DNA of 64,000 nucleotides from Candidatus Microthrix parvicella Bio17-1 (GTDB lineage Bacteria; Actinomycetota; Acidimicrobiia; Acidimicrobiales; Microtrichaceae): NCBI RefSeq assembly GCF_000299415.1, contig NZ_AMPG01000001.1, positions 868,001 to 932,000 of the forward strand, read 5' to 3'. Shown piece by piece: positions 8,029 to 16,255 of this stretch (position 1 is its first letter; each line of letters starts with the position of its first letter). The notes under the pieces were generated by a model. It saw only the letters and a program-made list of their open reading frames with translations, ran no database searches and was not told where the DNA came from. The position numbers and the translations under genes were made by a program.

Positions 8029-9381
8029 CTACGAGCCGGTCGTCGACCAGTGCCAGGGCTCTCCCGGGAGGTTGTGGAAGCCATACCGGGAGGCGTTGGC
8101 CTTCAACCAGCTGTAACCGGAACCGCCGGAGCTCAGCGCCGAACCACCCGAGGTGAAGTCGATGGCCAGGCCACGCTCGTGCTGCGAAGTCCCGGGGATG
8201 GCCGTCGGCGGCCGACACGATGAGGACGGCGCCTGATAGATGGAGTAGCTGGACGAACCACAGTTGCTCCGCCGCACCCGAACCTGGTCGGCCGGGTCAC
8301 GAAACCCTCCGCCACCAAGGTTGATCCCGGATGCCCGGGCCGCGCCCAACATCTGAGACAGGTTGCCGGCGATCGACTGATGCACGCGGATTCCGCCCAC
8401 GCTGACGATGCTCCCGCTACCCGTGATACCCACGGGCGCTCCACCGCCACCTCCACCGCCACCGCCACCGCCACCTGAGGGTGCCGAGGAACCACCGCCA
8501 CCGGACCTTTGGGCTTCACCGGCGGCCTTCAACTGGGCCGCCTGTTGCAGCTTGGCCGCCTGCAACGCCGCGATCTTGGCCTTGCGCTGCTCCTCGGCCT
8601 GCTTCAGTTGCGCGGTCAGCGCCAACTGCTGCTTCACCAACTCGGTCGACAGCTTCTCGTCAGCCTTTTCCAGCCCCGCCGCCTCGGCCGAGGCGGACGC
8701 AATCCGGTCGGCCACAGCCTCTTGAAAGTCCAGTTGCTCGGCTTGGGCCGCCTGCAGCTTGGCCAGGCGTGAGGAGACCTCGGCACGGCGCGCCTGGGCC
8801 CGTTCGGAGGCCGACTTGGCGCTCGCCTTGGCCGTGGTCAGGTCCTGCTCGGTGGCTCGAAGGTCTTCCACCTGGGTTCGGTCGTTACCCGCCACGAGGT
8901 TGAGGTAGGTACGCCGGGTCATCAACTGGTTCGGGCTGGAATCCTCCGACGCTGCACCAAAGCTGTGAGATGGCATCGTGACGAAGGCCTGGGCGGCACG
9001 GTCGGCCAGGCCGTCGCGCAGCGACCCAAGCTTGGTCCCGGCCTCCTTTGCCCGCTGCTCCGCCTCTTTCGCCTGTCGTTCCGAGTCGCGCACACCGTTC
9101 TGCGCCTCCAACAACAGGTCCTGCTGGGAGGACACGTTCTTACTCAGGTCGGAGAGCGCAGCCGACACCTTGTCGTCATCGGCCCGGAGGGCGTTGATCT
9201 GCGTCGCCTTCGAGGCTCGCTGAGCACGAACCTGTTCACGCTCGGAGCCCAGACGCTTCGCCTCGCTGGCCGGATCGACCTTGACCGGCGCGGCGCCGGC
9301 GGGAACCGACGACATCGTCACGCTGGCCAACACGGTGACAAGGCCAACGATCAGGGGAGAGCGGGGCTTGAGTGAGCGCAT
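8029..9381 (-). CDS. secreted coiled-coil D-alanyl-D-alanine carboxypeptidase (M15B/VanY-like)
   Basis: A 450-residue exported peptidoglycan peptidase. It has a signal peptide (basic start, hydrophobic core, AGA cleavage site near residue 31) and a long Ala/Gln/Lys/Glu-rich coiled coil (about 38-290). A poly-Gly linker of 12 consecutive Gly then leads to a C-terminal M15 domain. The zinc and catalytic residues are visible in SQHERGLAIDF and EPWHWS. The coiled-coil-plus-peptidase layout recalls actinobacterial RipA-type and EnvC-like hydrolases that act at the septum. GTG 9384 directly precedes ATG 9381; the ATG with GAGG upstream is chosen. An inverted repeat lies about 110 bp upstream. Confidence 0.9.
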   Translation of the reverse strand: MRSLKPRSPLIVGLVTVLASVTMSSVPAGAAPVKVDPASEAKRLGSEREQVRAQRASKATQINALRADDDKVSAALSDLSKNVSSQQDLLLEAQNGVRDSERQAKEAEQRAKEAGTKLGSLRDGLADRAAQAFVTMPSHSFGAASEDSSPNQLMTRRTYLNLVAGNDRTQVEDLRATEQDLTTAKASAKSASERAQARRAEVSSRLAKLQAAQAEQLDFQEAVADRIASASAEAAGLEKADEKLSTELVKQQLALTAQLKQAEEQRKAKIAALQAAKLQQAAQLKAAGEAQRSGGGGSSAPSGGGGGGGGGGGGAPVGITGSGSIVSVGGIRVHQSIAGNLSQMLGAARASGINLGGGGFRDPADQVRVRRSNCGSSSYSIYQAPSSSCRPPTAIPGTSQHERGLAIDFTSGGSALSSGGSGYSWLKANASRYGFHNLPGEPWHWSTTGS

Positions 9382-9492
9382 CACACCTCGGGGGTTCGGG
9401 GGACGGACAACGGGCTGAGGATCACGTTGCGAGGGCCGGTCGGGACATCAAAGACTTCCGGCCGAGACGCGCATGACAAAACTCTCAATTGG

Positions 9493-9508
9493 GTTACGGT
9501 TCTGTAAC
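9493..9508. promoter_or_regulatory. GTTAC-N6-GTAAC inverted repeat upstream of peptidoglycan peptidase
   Basis: Perfect 5-bp arms lie 112 bp upstream of the peptidase start, in the 280-bp space between divergent genes. Read in the direction of the peptidase gene it contains GTTACAG, the same start as the element at 2559-2579. An MtrA-type response regulator controlling wall hydrolases would be a natural candidate, but I cannot match its motif with certainty. Confidence 0.4.
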
Positions 9509-9662
9509 GATAGCGCGCCGATGAGGTACGAACTGGTCATTCGTCAAAACATTCGCTCAGTGTGACGCCTTGCACGCCTCGCCGCGCCGATGACCTGCGA
9601 GCCTCGCAACCCGGTGCCGGCGACCCGATGAAACGGTGGCGTCCCATCCGTACGGTGACCCC

Positions 9663-10397
9663 GTGAGCTGGCACCGTTTCCTCCCAACCACCCTGCCCGA
9701 ACACCCACTGGGCGATCTGGCGCACCTGCTGCGTCGCCAACGGGCACCTCAGGTACTGGCGGCCATCGTGTTGGCCGCGATCAGCACCGGTCTGGTGGCA
9801 CGAGCCGAGTCACGCGCAACAGCAGCCGATCACCGCTGGGGAACGCTGAACGCGGTGGTGGTGGCCAACAGCAACCTGGCCGCCGGCACAACCCTTGATG
9901 CCGAGCAGGTCAGCATCAAGCGCCTTCCCGCCGTGGCCTTGGCCGTTGACGCCCTCAACGAAGACTCCTGGACCGATCTGAATCGAAAGGGCGTCCCCCC
10001 GGTGCTCGACCGCAGTGTCGGAAAGGGCGAGCCCATCCGATCCGGCATGCTGGTCGGTGACGGCACCCCGGGTGCGGGAACCCGGTCGGTGGTGGCGTTC
10101 CCCGAGGGCACGCTGGCACCTCGGTTGGAGCCGGGCGACCGCGTGCGGGTGGTGGCCGGGGCGTCCATCGGGGTCGATACCGAACGCACGCAATTCCCGA
10201 TTGCCTCCGCAGGCGTGGTGGTGGGTCCGCCACCCGCAGGCAGTTCAGAGCACGTACCCGCCGACGAGACGCAGGGTGCCGGCGCCGACACCACCGGCTG
10301 GGTGGCCTGGGTGGCCGTGTCGCCGGGGGATGCCGATGAGGTGGCACGCATCGCACTCTCAGGCTCGGTTGCCCTCGTGCTGGACGCTCCCGGATAA
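9663..10397 (+). CDS. SAF-domain protein (CpaB/RcpC-like), membrane-anchored
   Basis: About 244 residues. A basic N terminus is followed by one transmembrane segment (about residues 30-47). An SAF domain comes next, with VVVANSNLAAGTTLDAEQVS, the VGKGEPIRSGML strand and EPGDRVRVV. SAF domains occur in CpaB/RcpC proteins of Flp/Tad pili and in FlgA. No tad or flagellar gene is in the window, so pilus assembly is only a suggestion. GTG 9663 is preferred over 9636 because translation from 9636 adds nothing family-like. The gene converges with the TldE-like gene 10 bp downstream. Confidence 0.72.
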   Translation: MSWHRFLPTTLPEHPLGDLAHLLRRQRAPQVLAAIVLAAISTGLVARAESRATAADHRWGTLNAVVVANSNLAAGTTLDAEQVSIKRLPAVALAVDALNEDSWTDLNRKGVPPVLDRSVGKGEPIRSGMLVGDGTPGAGTRSVVAFPEGTLAPRLEPGDRVRVVAGASIGVDTERTQFPIASAGVVVGPPPAGSSEHVPADETQGAGADTTGWVAWVAVSPGDADEVARIALSGSVALVLDAPG

Positions 10398-10407
10398 CCG
10401 CCGGCCG

Positions 10408-11856
10408 TCAGCTGCCGCCGATGGACACGTCGTCGATCACGACCCACGGCATCGACGAGCCCGAAGGAAGACGCTCGAGCTCACCGCCGATGGCGATCAC
10501 CCCGCTCATCAGCCGCTGAATGGTCGAGGCAAGCGTCAGCTCACGCACCGGCTCTGCAAGCTCGCCGTTGCGGATCATCAGCCCATCGCCTCCCACCGAG
10601 AAGTCGCCCGAGGTGGGGTTCACCCCCGAGTGCAAACCCGTGAAGCTGTTCACCAGCAGGGCCTCCCCCAACGGCGCCCGCAGCTGCTCGGGAGTGCCGG
10701 AGCCCGGCATCATGGCCAACGCCACGGCACCTGCGCCCGGTAACGATCGGCTGCCGCGCACCGCGCATGCGTTGGAGGCGACTCCCATCCGATGGGCCGT
10801 CGTGCTGTTGTGCAGGTATCCGCTGAGGGTTCCACCGTCGATCAGCACGTTGCGGCGACACGCCAGGCCCTCGCCATCGAATTCCTCGGCGCCCAGGCCT
10901 GCCGGGTCGGTGGGGTCGTCCAACAGCGTGAAGCCGGATGCAGCCACGATCTCACCCACGCGATCGGCAAAAGGTGACCGACCTTTCACGATCGCCTCCC
11001 CCGACAACATGCCGGCGACGATGCCCCACAGCGTGGCGGCCAGGCGGGGCTCCAACATGATGGGCAGCCGGCCACTCGACGGTTGCACGGCACCCAGCAG
11101 ACGGGTGGCACGCTCCACCCCATCGGCGGCGATCTCGGCCAGGTCGAGCAGTTCCGGGTCACGCGTCGCATCCCAACCGACACCGATCTGGGTTTGACCG
11201 TCGGCCACCACCAGCGGCTGGGTGGCCGCCGCGCAGTGCGAGCCGGACGAGGCAACCTCGATGTCGTTGGTGGAACACAGCGCACTCGAGCCCCAGCCAT
11301 CGGAGTAGCTCGCAACCCGCACACCGGTGACCCGAGGATCGAGGTCGAGGGTACGGCGCTCAAGCTCGAGGGCCCGGTCCACCTTGGAGTCCACTGCAAT
11401 GGCCGCCACCAGGTTGTTGCGGAGCGCCGGCTGAGCCACCACCTCCACCCCGTCAGGAGTGGCCAGAGTCAGAAAGGGGTCAACCTCGGCGAAGGCCACG
11501 TTCTCCCGGGCCTGGGCCAGGGTCTCGGCCACCACGTCGTCGGCAAGGGAACCGGCATGGGCAAAGCCCGCCCGGCCATCGACGACCACGCGGATGCCCA
11601 GTGAAGCGGTGACCGACGCGGTCAGCGACTCCACCTCACCGCCGTGCACCTTGACGGACGTGCCTTCATTGCGGGCAGCCACCACCTCGACATACTCGCC
11701 CGGTGAGGCCTGGTCCCGAACCCGCCGGCACAGCGCCAGGAGCTCGGCCTCGGTGGCCTGCGCCACGGCGCCGCCGTCACCACCCCCGGGGGGGTGTCCC
11801 CGATCAGCCCCAGCCGGAGGAACGCCGGCGGCAACCGCTGCGGCCGAGCCACTCAT
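10408..11856 (-). CDS. TldE/PmbA-family protein, second paralogue
   Basis: A 482-residue member of the TldD/PmbA (U62) family. The N-terminal domain ends in GIRVVVDGRAGFAHAG and the C-terminal domain has SGLHSGVNPTSGDFS-like sequence (here TGLHSGVNPTSGDFSVGG). The HExxxH metal site of TldD is absent, so this is the TldE/PmbA type, the non-metal partner in the known heterodimer. The first 35 residues are a Gly/Ala/Pro-rich extension. It overlaps the upstream paralogue by ATGA, giving three such genes in one transcript. Confidence 0.88.
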   Translation of the reverse strand: MSGSAAAVAAGVPPAGADRGHPPGGGDGGAVAQATEAELLALCRRVRDQASPGEYVEVVAARNEGTSVKVHGGEVESLTASVTASLGIRVVVDGRAGFAHAGSLADDVVAETLAQARENVAFAEVDPFLTLATPDGVEVVAQPALRNNLVAAIAVDSKVDRALELERRTLDLDPRVTGVRVASYSDGWGSSALCSTNDIEVASSGSHCAAATQPLVVADGQTQIGVGWDATRDPELLDLAEIAADGVERATRLLGAVQPSSGRLPIMLEPRLAATLWGIVAGMLSGEAIVKGRSPFADRVGEIVAASGFTLLDDPTDPAGLGAEEFDGEGLACRRNVLIDGGTLSGYLHNSTTAHRMGVASNACAVRGSRSLPGAGAVALAMMPGSGTPEQLRAPLGEALLVNSFTGLHSGVNPTSGDFSVGGDGLMIRNGELAEPVRELTLASTIQRLMSGVIAIGGELERLPSGSSMPWVVIDDVSIGGS

Positions 11857-13241
11857 GCGCCCGCCAGGCTGAGGCCCTCGATGGCCAGCGTGACGCCCGA
11901 AGCATCCACCGGAAACCAGGTCTCGTCGTTACCGACCGCCAGCACGTCGGTCAGCATCCGCTGCAGCGTGGACGCCACGATGGCCTCCCGGATCGGCTCG
12001 GCCACGCAGCCATTGCGGATGAGGAGCCCCTCCACGCCGCAACTGAAGTCGCCCGATGTGGGGTTGACCCCCGAGTGCAGCCCGGACACCTCGGTCACCA
12101 GCACACCGTCGCCGACCGCCGCCAGCACGTCCGGCCGGGGGGTCTGACCCGGCATGAGACGCACGGCGCGGGGGCCGACGCTGAGCGACGAGCCGGAGCG
12201 AATCGCAGAGCCGGTGGAACCACCCCCGAGCACCCCGCCGGTCACCGAATTGTGCAGGTAGCCGACCAGCGTGCCGCCATCGATCAGGTTGACCCGGCGG
12301 CAGGCAAGGCCCTCGTCATCGGTGAGCGATGCGCCCGGTGCCCTCGGATCGGTCGGGTCGTCCAGCAACGTCACCAGGTTCGAGGCCACCGCCTGACCCA
12401 GCCGGTCGGCGAATGGGGTGCGCCTCTTACGCACCTCCTCGCCGGACAACATCTCGGCGATCACGCCGATGAACTGGGCGGTGACCCAAGGATCGAGCAC
12501 CACGTTCATTTTGCCACTGGGCGGTTTGGTGGCACCGAGCAGCTGAACCGTACGGGCGACGGCCTCGGCGGCAGTGGTCTCGACCGACAACTCCTGGGCG
12601 CTGCGGCCGACCGCAAAACCGAACCCGGTCTGGGTCTCGCCACGCTCCGTCGCCATCGCGTACACCGACAGCCCGGCGCCGCTTTCGCGCTGCGCCGCCC
12701 GGATCCCGGCCGTGTTCGCCACCGCCGAGACCACCACGGAGTCGCCGTAGTCGGCACCCTCAACCCCGCTCATCCTGGGGTCACCGGACATGACGGCAGC
12801 CTCCAAGGCGAGGGCCAGGTCGACCTTGTCGTCGACGCTCAACAGCTCGAACCTGGGGTCGTACAGTTCGAGGTCCGGTTGCGCCACACCGTCCGGACGG
12901 GCCACCGCCGCCACCGGATCAACGCCGGCATCCGCAGCGTTGGTGCGGGCCTCGACCAACAGGCCGGCCAGCGTCTCGGGGTCGGTCAGCGTGGTGGTTG
13001 CCACCCCGCTGCGGCCACCGACGATCACCCGAACCAACGCGCCGACGGAACGCGCAGAGGACAACGACTCGACGGCACCGCCGTAGGCGCGGATCTCGGT
13101 ATCGATCGACTCGCCCAGGCTGACCTCCACCTGCTCTCCGGGCCGGGCGGCCGCGATGACGGCATCGGCCCGCTGGAGGAGTGCCTCGGGATCGTCCAAC
13201 CCGACCGCGTTCTTCGATGCGGCGCTCACCCCGCCACTCAC
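11853..13241 (-). CDS. TldE/PmbA-family protein, first paralogue
   Basis: A 462-residue TldE/PmbA-type protein. It has the same two-domain layout as its neighbour, with SGLHSGVNPTSGDFSCGVEG near residue 400, and also lacks HExxxH. In Escherichia coli TldE pairs with TldD to form a barrel-shaped metalloprotease that degrades CcdA and trims the microcin B17 leader. It starts at GTG 13241, overlapping the tldD stop by GTGA, and ends overlapping the next paralogue, so all three should be translationally coupled. It is the more likely direct TldD partner by position. Confidence 0.88.
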   Translation of the reverse strand: MSGGVSAASKNAVGLDDPEALLQRADAVIAAARPGEQVEVSLGESIDTEIRAYGGAVESLSSARSVGALVRVIVGGRSGVATTTLTDPETLAGLLVEARTNAADAGVDPVAAVARPDGVAQPDLELYDPRFELLSVDDKVDLALALEAAVMSGDPRMSGVEGADYGDSVVVSAVANTAGIRAAQRESGAGLSVYAMATERGETQTGFGFAVGRSAQELSVETTAAEAVARTVQLLGATKPPSGKMNVVLDPWVTAQFIGVIAEMLSGEEVRKRRTPFADRLGQAVASNLVTLLDDPTDPRAPGASLTDDEGLACRRVNLIDGGTLVGYLHNSVTGGVLGGGSTGSAIRSGSSLSVGPRAVRLMPGQTPRPDVLAAVGDGVLVTEVSGLHSGVNPTSGDFSCGVEGLLIRNGCVAEPIREAIVASTLQRMLTDVLAVGNDETWFPVDASGVTLAIEGLSLAGA

Positions 13242-14629
13242 GCGGCGGTGCCGCCGACGGTGAGCCCACCGACGCGAAGCGTTGGCACCCCGTCACCGAC
13301 CGGCACACCCTGACCGTCCTTACCGCAGGTACCGGGTGAGCCCATGGCAAAGTCGTTGCCCACCGCGTCGATCGACGCCAACGCAGCCGGACCATTGCCG
13401 ATCAGGTTGCCGTCACGAAGCGGCTCGGTGATCTTGCCGTCCTCGATCAGGTAGGCCTCGGTCATACCGAACACGAAGTCGCCGGTGGCGGTGTTCACCT
13501 GGCCGCCTCCCAGGTGCGCGATGTAGACACCGTTGGGGGTGTCGGCCACGATGTCGTCGGGTTCGCTTTCCCCGCCCAGCAGATAGGTGTTGGTCATGCG
13601 CACCATCGGCAGGTGCTGGTAGCTCTGGCGGCGACCGTTGCCGGAGCTGGCACGGCCTTCCTTCCTGGCCCGCAGCAGATCCCACATGAAATCGGTCAAC
13701 ACGCCGTCTTCGATCAGCACGTTGCGTTGGGCGGGGCGGCCCTCATCGTCGATGGCGAAGGCACCCCATTCGCCGCCCATCGTGCCGTCGTCAACCAGCG
13801 TCACCAGCGGCGAGGCCACCTGCTCACCCACACGCCCGGCAAAGACCGACGCCGCCTTCCCAACCAAATCGGCCTCCAAGCCGTGGCCGCACGCCTCGTG
13901 GAACATCACGCCACCACCCCCCGGACCGATCACCACGGTGCGGGTGCCCGATGGCGCCGGACGGGCGTCCAGCTTGACGATCGCCCGGCGGGCGGCACGC
14001 TCGGCCAACTCCTCCACGCTGTGGTCGTCAAACAGCTCAAATCCGACCGTGTGGCCGATGCTCTCGCGTCCGGTCTGCATGCCGGTGTCGCCGTTGGCCA
14101 CCGCCGACACCGAAAACAACGTGCGTACCTGGTCGTCGGACGCCAGCACACCATCGGAGTTGGCCACCTGAATACGGCGCCTGCTGTCCCCGTAGCGGGC
14201 CGACACCTGGCTGATCGACGATCCGGCCGCCCTGGCAGCGCGATCGGCCCGACCGAGCAGTTCCACCTTGGCGCTGGTGGCCACGTCGCCCGGGAACAGG
14301 CGCACCACCGACGGGTTGGCCGCCTCCACCGACGTGAGCTCCACCATGGTGGCGCCGCCCTTGCCGTCGCGGGCAGCGGCCGCGGCAGTGCGGGCTGCTG
14401 CATTCAGGCCCTCGGGGCTCAGGTCGGTGGTGTGGGCGAAACCCGTGGATTCCCCCACCACCACCCGAATTCCGGCGCCCCGGTCGCGACCGGTGGCCAC
14501 ATCCTCCACCCGGCCGTCGTCGAGGACCGCCGAGGTGGAACGTCGATCCTCCACGAACACCTCGGCAAACTCGGCACCGCCGGACAGGCCGGTGGCCAGA
14601 ACCTCGGACAGGGTGGACTCTTCAATCAC
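13238..14629 (-). CDS. tldD: TldD metalloprotease subunit
   Basis: The catalytic subunit of the TldD/TldE protease. The zinc motif is HEACGH at residues 244-249 (VMFHEACGHGLEADLVGK), and the C-terminal GTCGKDGQGVPVG block carries the conserved Cys near the metal. The open frame reaches TTG 14659, but GTG 14629 gives the usual family start and 463 residues. It heads a three-gene unit followed by two TldE-type paralogues. No peptide substrate or RiPP gene is recognised nearby, so the target is unknown. Confidence 0.93.
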   Translation of the reverse strand: MIEESTLSEVLATGLSGGAEFAEVFVEDRRSTSAVLDDGRVEDVATGRDRGAGIRVVVGESTGFAHTTDLSPEGLNAAARTAAAAARDGKGGATMVELTSVEAANPSVVRLFPGDVATSAKVELLGRADRAARAAGSSISQVSARYGDSRRRIQVANSDGVLASDDQVRTLFSVSAVANGDTGMQTGRESIGHTVGFELFDDHSVEELAERAARRAIVKLDARPAPSGTRTVVIGPGGGGVMFHEACGHGLEADLVGKAASVFAGRVGEQVASPLVTLVDDGTMGGEWGAFAIDDEGRPAQRNVLIEDGVLTDFMWDLLRARKEGRASSGNGRRQSYQHLPMVRMTNTYLLGGESEPDDIVADTPNGVYIAHLGGGQVNTATGDFVFGMTEAYLIEDGKITEPLRDGNLIGNGPAALASIDAVGNDFAMGSPGTCGKDGQGVPVGDGVPTLRVGGLTVGGTAA

Positions 14630-14837
14630 GGGCGCTGCTCTCGATCGGGTGCGGAACAAGGTGAACAGAGCAATCTACCGCTCGCAACACCGGGCCCCCC
14701 GGCACTGGGCGCCCGATCCGGCGCGGTCGCAGGGCTCGTGCCGGCCGGGGGCTTCGGCCACATCCCTGGGACCGCAGGGTGACTAGCCTTGCCTGCTCTG
14801 ACGGACGCGGGGCGGCTCTGCCCCTCAAGGGGCACCC

Positions 14838-15215
14838 ATGGGAATCTCACCCGGACTTCGCGGCGAAGTCGAGTTCACGGTCGCCGACGCCGACACCGCG
14901 CGCTCGTTGGGCTCCGGTTCCGTTGAGGTTCTGGGCACGCCCCGGGTGCTGGCGTGGTGCGAGGCGGCCTCAATATCGGCGTTGGCGGACACGTTGCCCG
15001 CAGGCATGACCACGGTGGGCATGCGTGTCCAACTGGAGCACATCGCCCCCTCGGCCATCGGCGCCGTGATCCGAGTCGACTCCAGCCTGGACAAGGTGGA
15101 GGGCCGCCGGCTGACCTTCACCGTGTCGGCCCACGAGGACGGCCGGTTGGTGGCCGCGGGCAAAGTCACCCGCGTGGTCGTGAACACCGACGAGTTCCTG
15201 TCCAAGCTGGACTGA
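14838..15215 (+). CDS. hotdog-fold thioesterase, FlK (fluoroacetyl-CoA thioesterase)-like
   Basis: A 125-residue single-domain protein. The blocks VLGTPRVLAWCEAAS and RVQLEHIAPSAIGA match the FlK family, in which Thr, Glu and His form the catalytic set; here Thr of LGTP, Glu of WCEAA and His of LEHIAP are in register. FlK homologues outside Streptomyces cattleya probably hydrolyse other small acyl-CoA esters, so the substrate is not assigned. It precedes the PLP enzyme by 35 bp and may share its transcript. Confidence 0.85.
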   Translation: MGISPGLRGEVEFTVADADTARSLGSGSVEVLGTPRVLAWCEAASISALADTLPAGMTTVGMRVQLEHIAPSAIGAVIRVDSSLDKVEGRRLTFTVSAHEDGRLVAAGKVTRVVVNTDEFLSKLD

Positions 15216-15250
15216 TCACACCACCTCAACCCGCCTGGGAGACCCGACCG

Positions 15251-16255
15251 ATGGCCCGTTCCATCCACGACCTGACCACCCCGGCGCTGTTGATCGACAC
15301 CACCGCGTTCGAGGCCAACCTGGCCGCCATGGACGCGGTGCTGCCCGGCGAGGCGCTGCGCCCGCACGTCAAGGCCACCAAGAGCACCGCGCTGGCTCGC
15401 CACCTCGCTGCCGGTGGGCACCACGGGTTCTGCGCTGCGACGCCCCGCGAGATCGAGGGGCTCGTGGCGGCCGGGCTGACCGACGACCTGCTGCTGGCCA
15501 ACGAAACCCTGGACACCGCCCGCCTCGGTGCCTTGGCCGACCGGGCCAACATCACCGTCGCAGTCGACAGTGACGAGACGATTGCGGCTGCGTCGACCGG
15601 AGGGGTGCGCTCGGTGCTCATCGACGTCAACGTCGGGCTCCCCCGATGTGGCTGCGATCCGGCCGACGCACCACGTCTTGGGGAGGCCGCCCGCTCGGCG
15701 GGGCTCGAAGTGCGCGGGGTGATGGGCTACGAGGGCCACCTGATGATGGTGGCCGACCGCACCGAACGCGTCGAACGCACCGCCGAGGCGATGAACCTGC
15801 TGCTTGCCGCCGCAGCCGAGGTTGGGGGAGATGTCGTCTCGGGCGGCGGCACCGGCACGTTCGACGTCAACACCCACTGCACCGAGATCCAGGCCGGGTC
15901 CTATGCGCTGATGGACACCGACTACGCCAAGCTGGACCTGCCGTTTTCCAAGGCGCTGTCGGTGCTGGCCACCGTGGTGTCGGTCAGCGCCAAGGGGTGG
16001 ATCATCGCCGATGCGGGCCTGAAGGCCTTCGGTATGGACCACGGCAACCCGTCGTGGGATGACGGCGAGGTGTTCTTCTGCTCCGACGAACACATCACGC
16101 TGCTGCCCAACACATTTGAGAGCTGGCGGGTGGGCGACCGCGTTCGGCTCTGGTCCGCCCACGTCGACCCAACCGTGGCCCGTCACGAGCGGTTCCAACT
16201 GGTGAACGGCGACCAGGTGGTGGACACCTGGGAGATCGACCTGCGCCACTGGTGA
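15251..16255 (+). CDS. D-threonine aldolase / D-serine dehydratase-like PLP enzyme
   Basis: About 334 residues of the fold-type III PLP family (alanine-racemase N-terminal domain plus DSD1-like C-terminal domain). TPALLIDTTAFEANLAAMD opens the barrel and RPHVKATKS holds the likely PLP lysine. The SGGGTGTFDVN and EIQAGSYALMDTDY segments bind the phosphate and the metal-site neighbourhood, and a C-terminal DEHITLLPN and LWSAHVDPT region follows. Such enzymes cleave D-threonine or dehydrate D-serine. ATG 15251 is chosen; an upstream extension of the frame overlaps the thioesterase. Its stop overlaps the next gene's GTG. Confidence 0.88.
   Translation: MARSIHDLTTPALLIDTTAFEANLAAMDAVLPGEALRPHVKATKSTALARHLAAGGHHGFCAATPREIEGLVAAGLTDDLLLANETLDTARLGALADRANITVAVDSDETIAAASTGGVRSVLIDVNVGLPRCGCDPADAPRLGEAARSAGLEVRGVMGYEGHLMMVADRTERVERTAEAMNLLLAAAAEVGGDVVSGGGTGTFDVNTHCTEIQAGSYALMDTDYAKLDLPFSKALSVLATVVSVSAKGWIIADAGLKAFGMDHGNPSWDDGEVFFCSDEHITLLPNTFESWRVGDRVRLWSAHVDPTVARHERFQLVNGDQVVDTWEIDLRHW

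Noticed and set aside
9385-9540. possible c-di-AMP (ydaO) riboswitch before the peptidase gene
   Set aside because: Such riboswitches often precede wall hydrolases in Actinomycetota, but the conserved core blocks were not found in the minus-strand leader; only the short inverted repeat is supported.
11703-13313. 536-residue plus-strand frame opposite the TldE genes
   Set aside because: Antisense shadow; the opposite strand encodes TldE proteins with conserved motifs and coupled starts.
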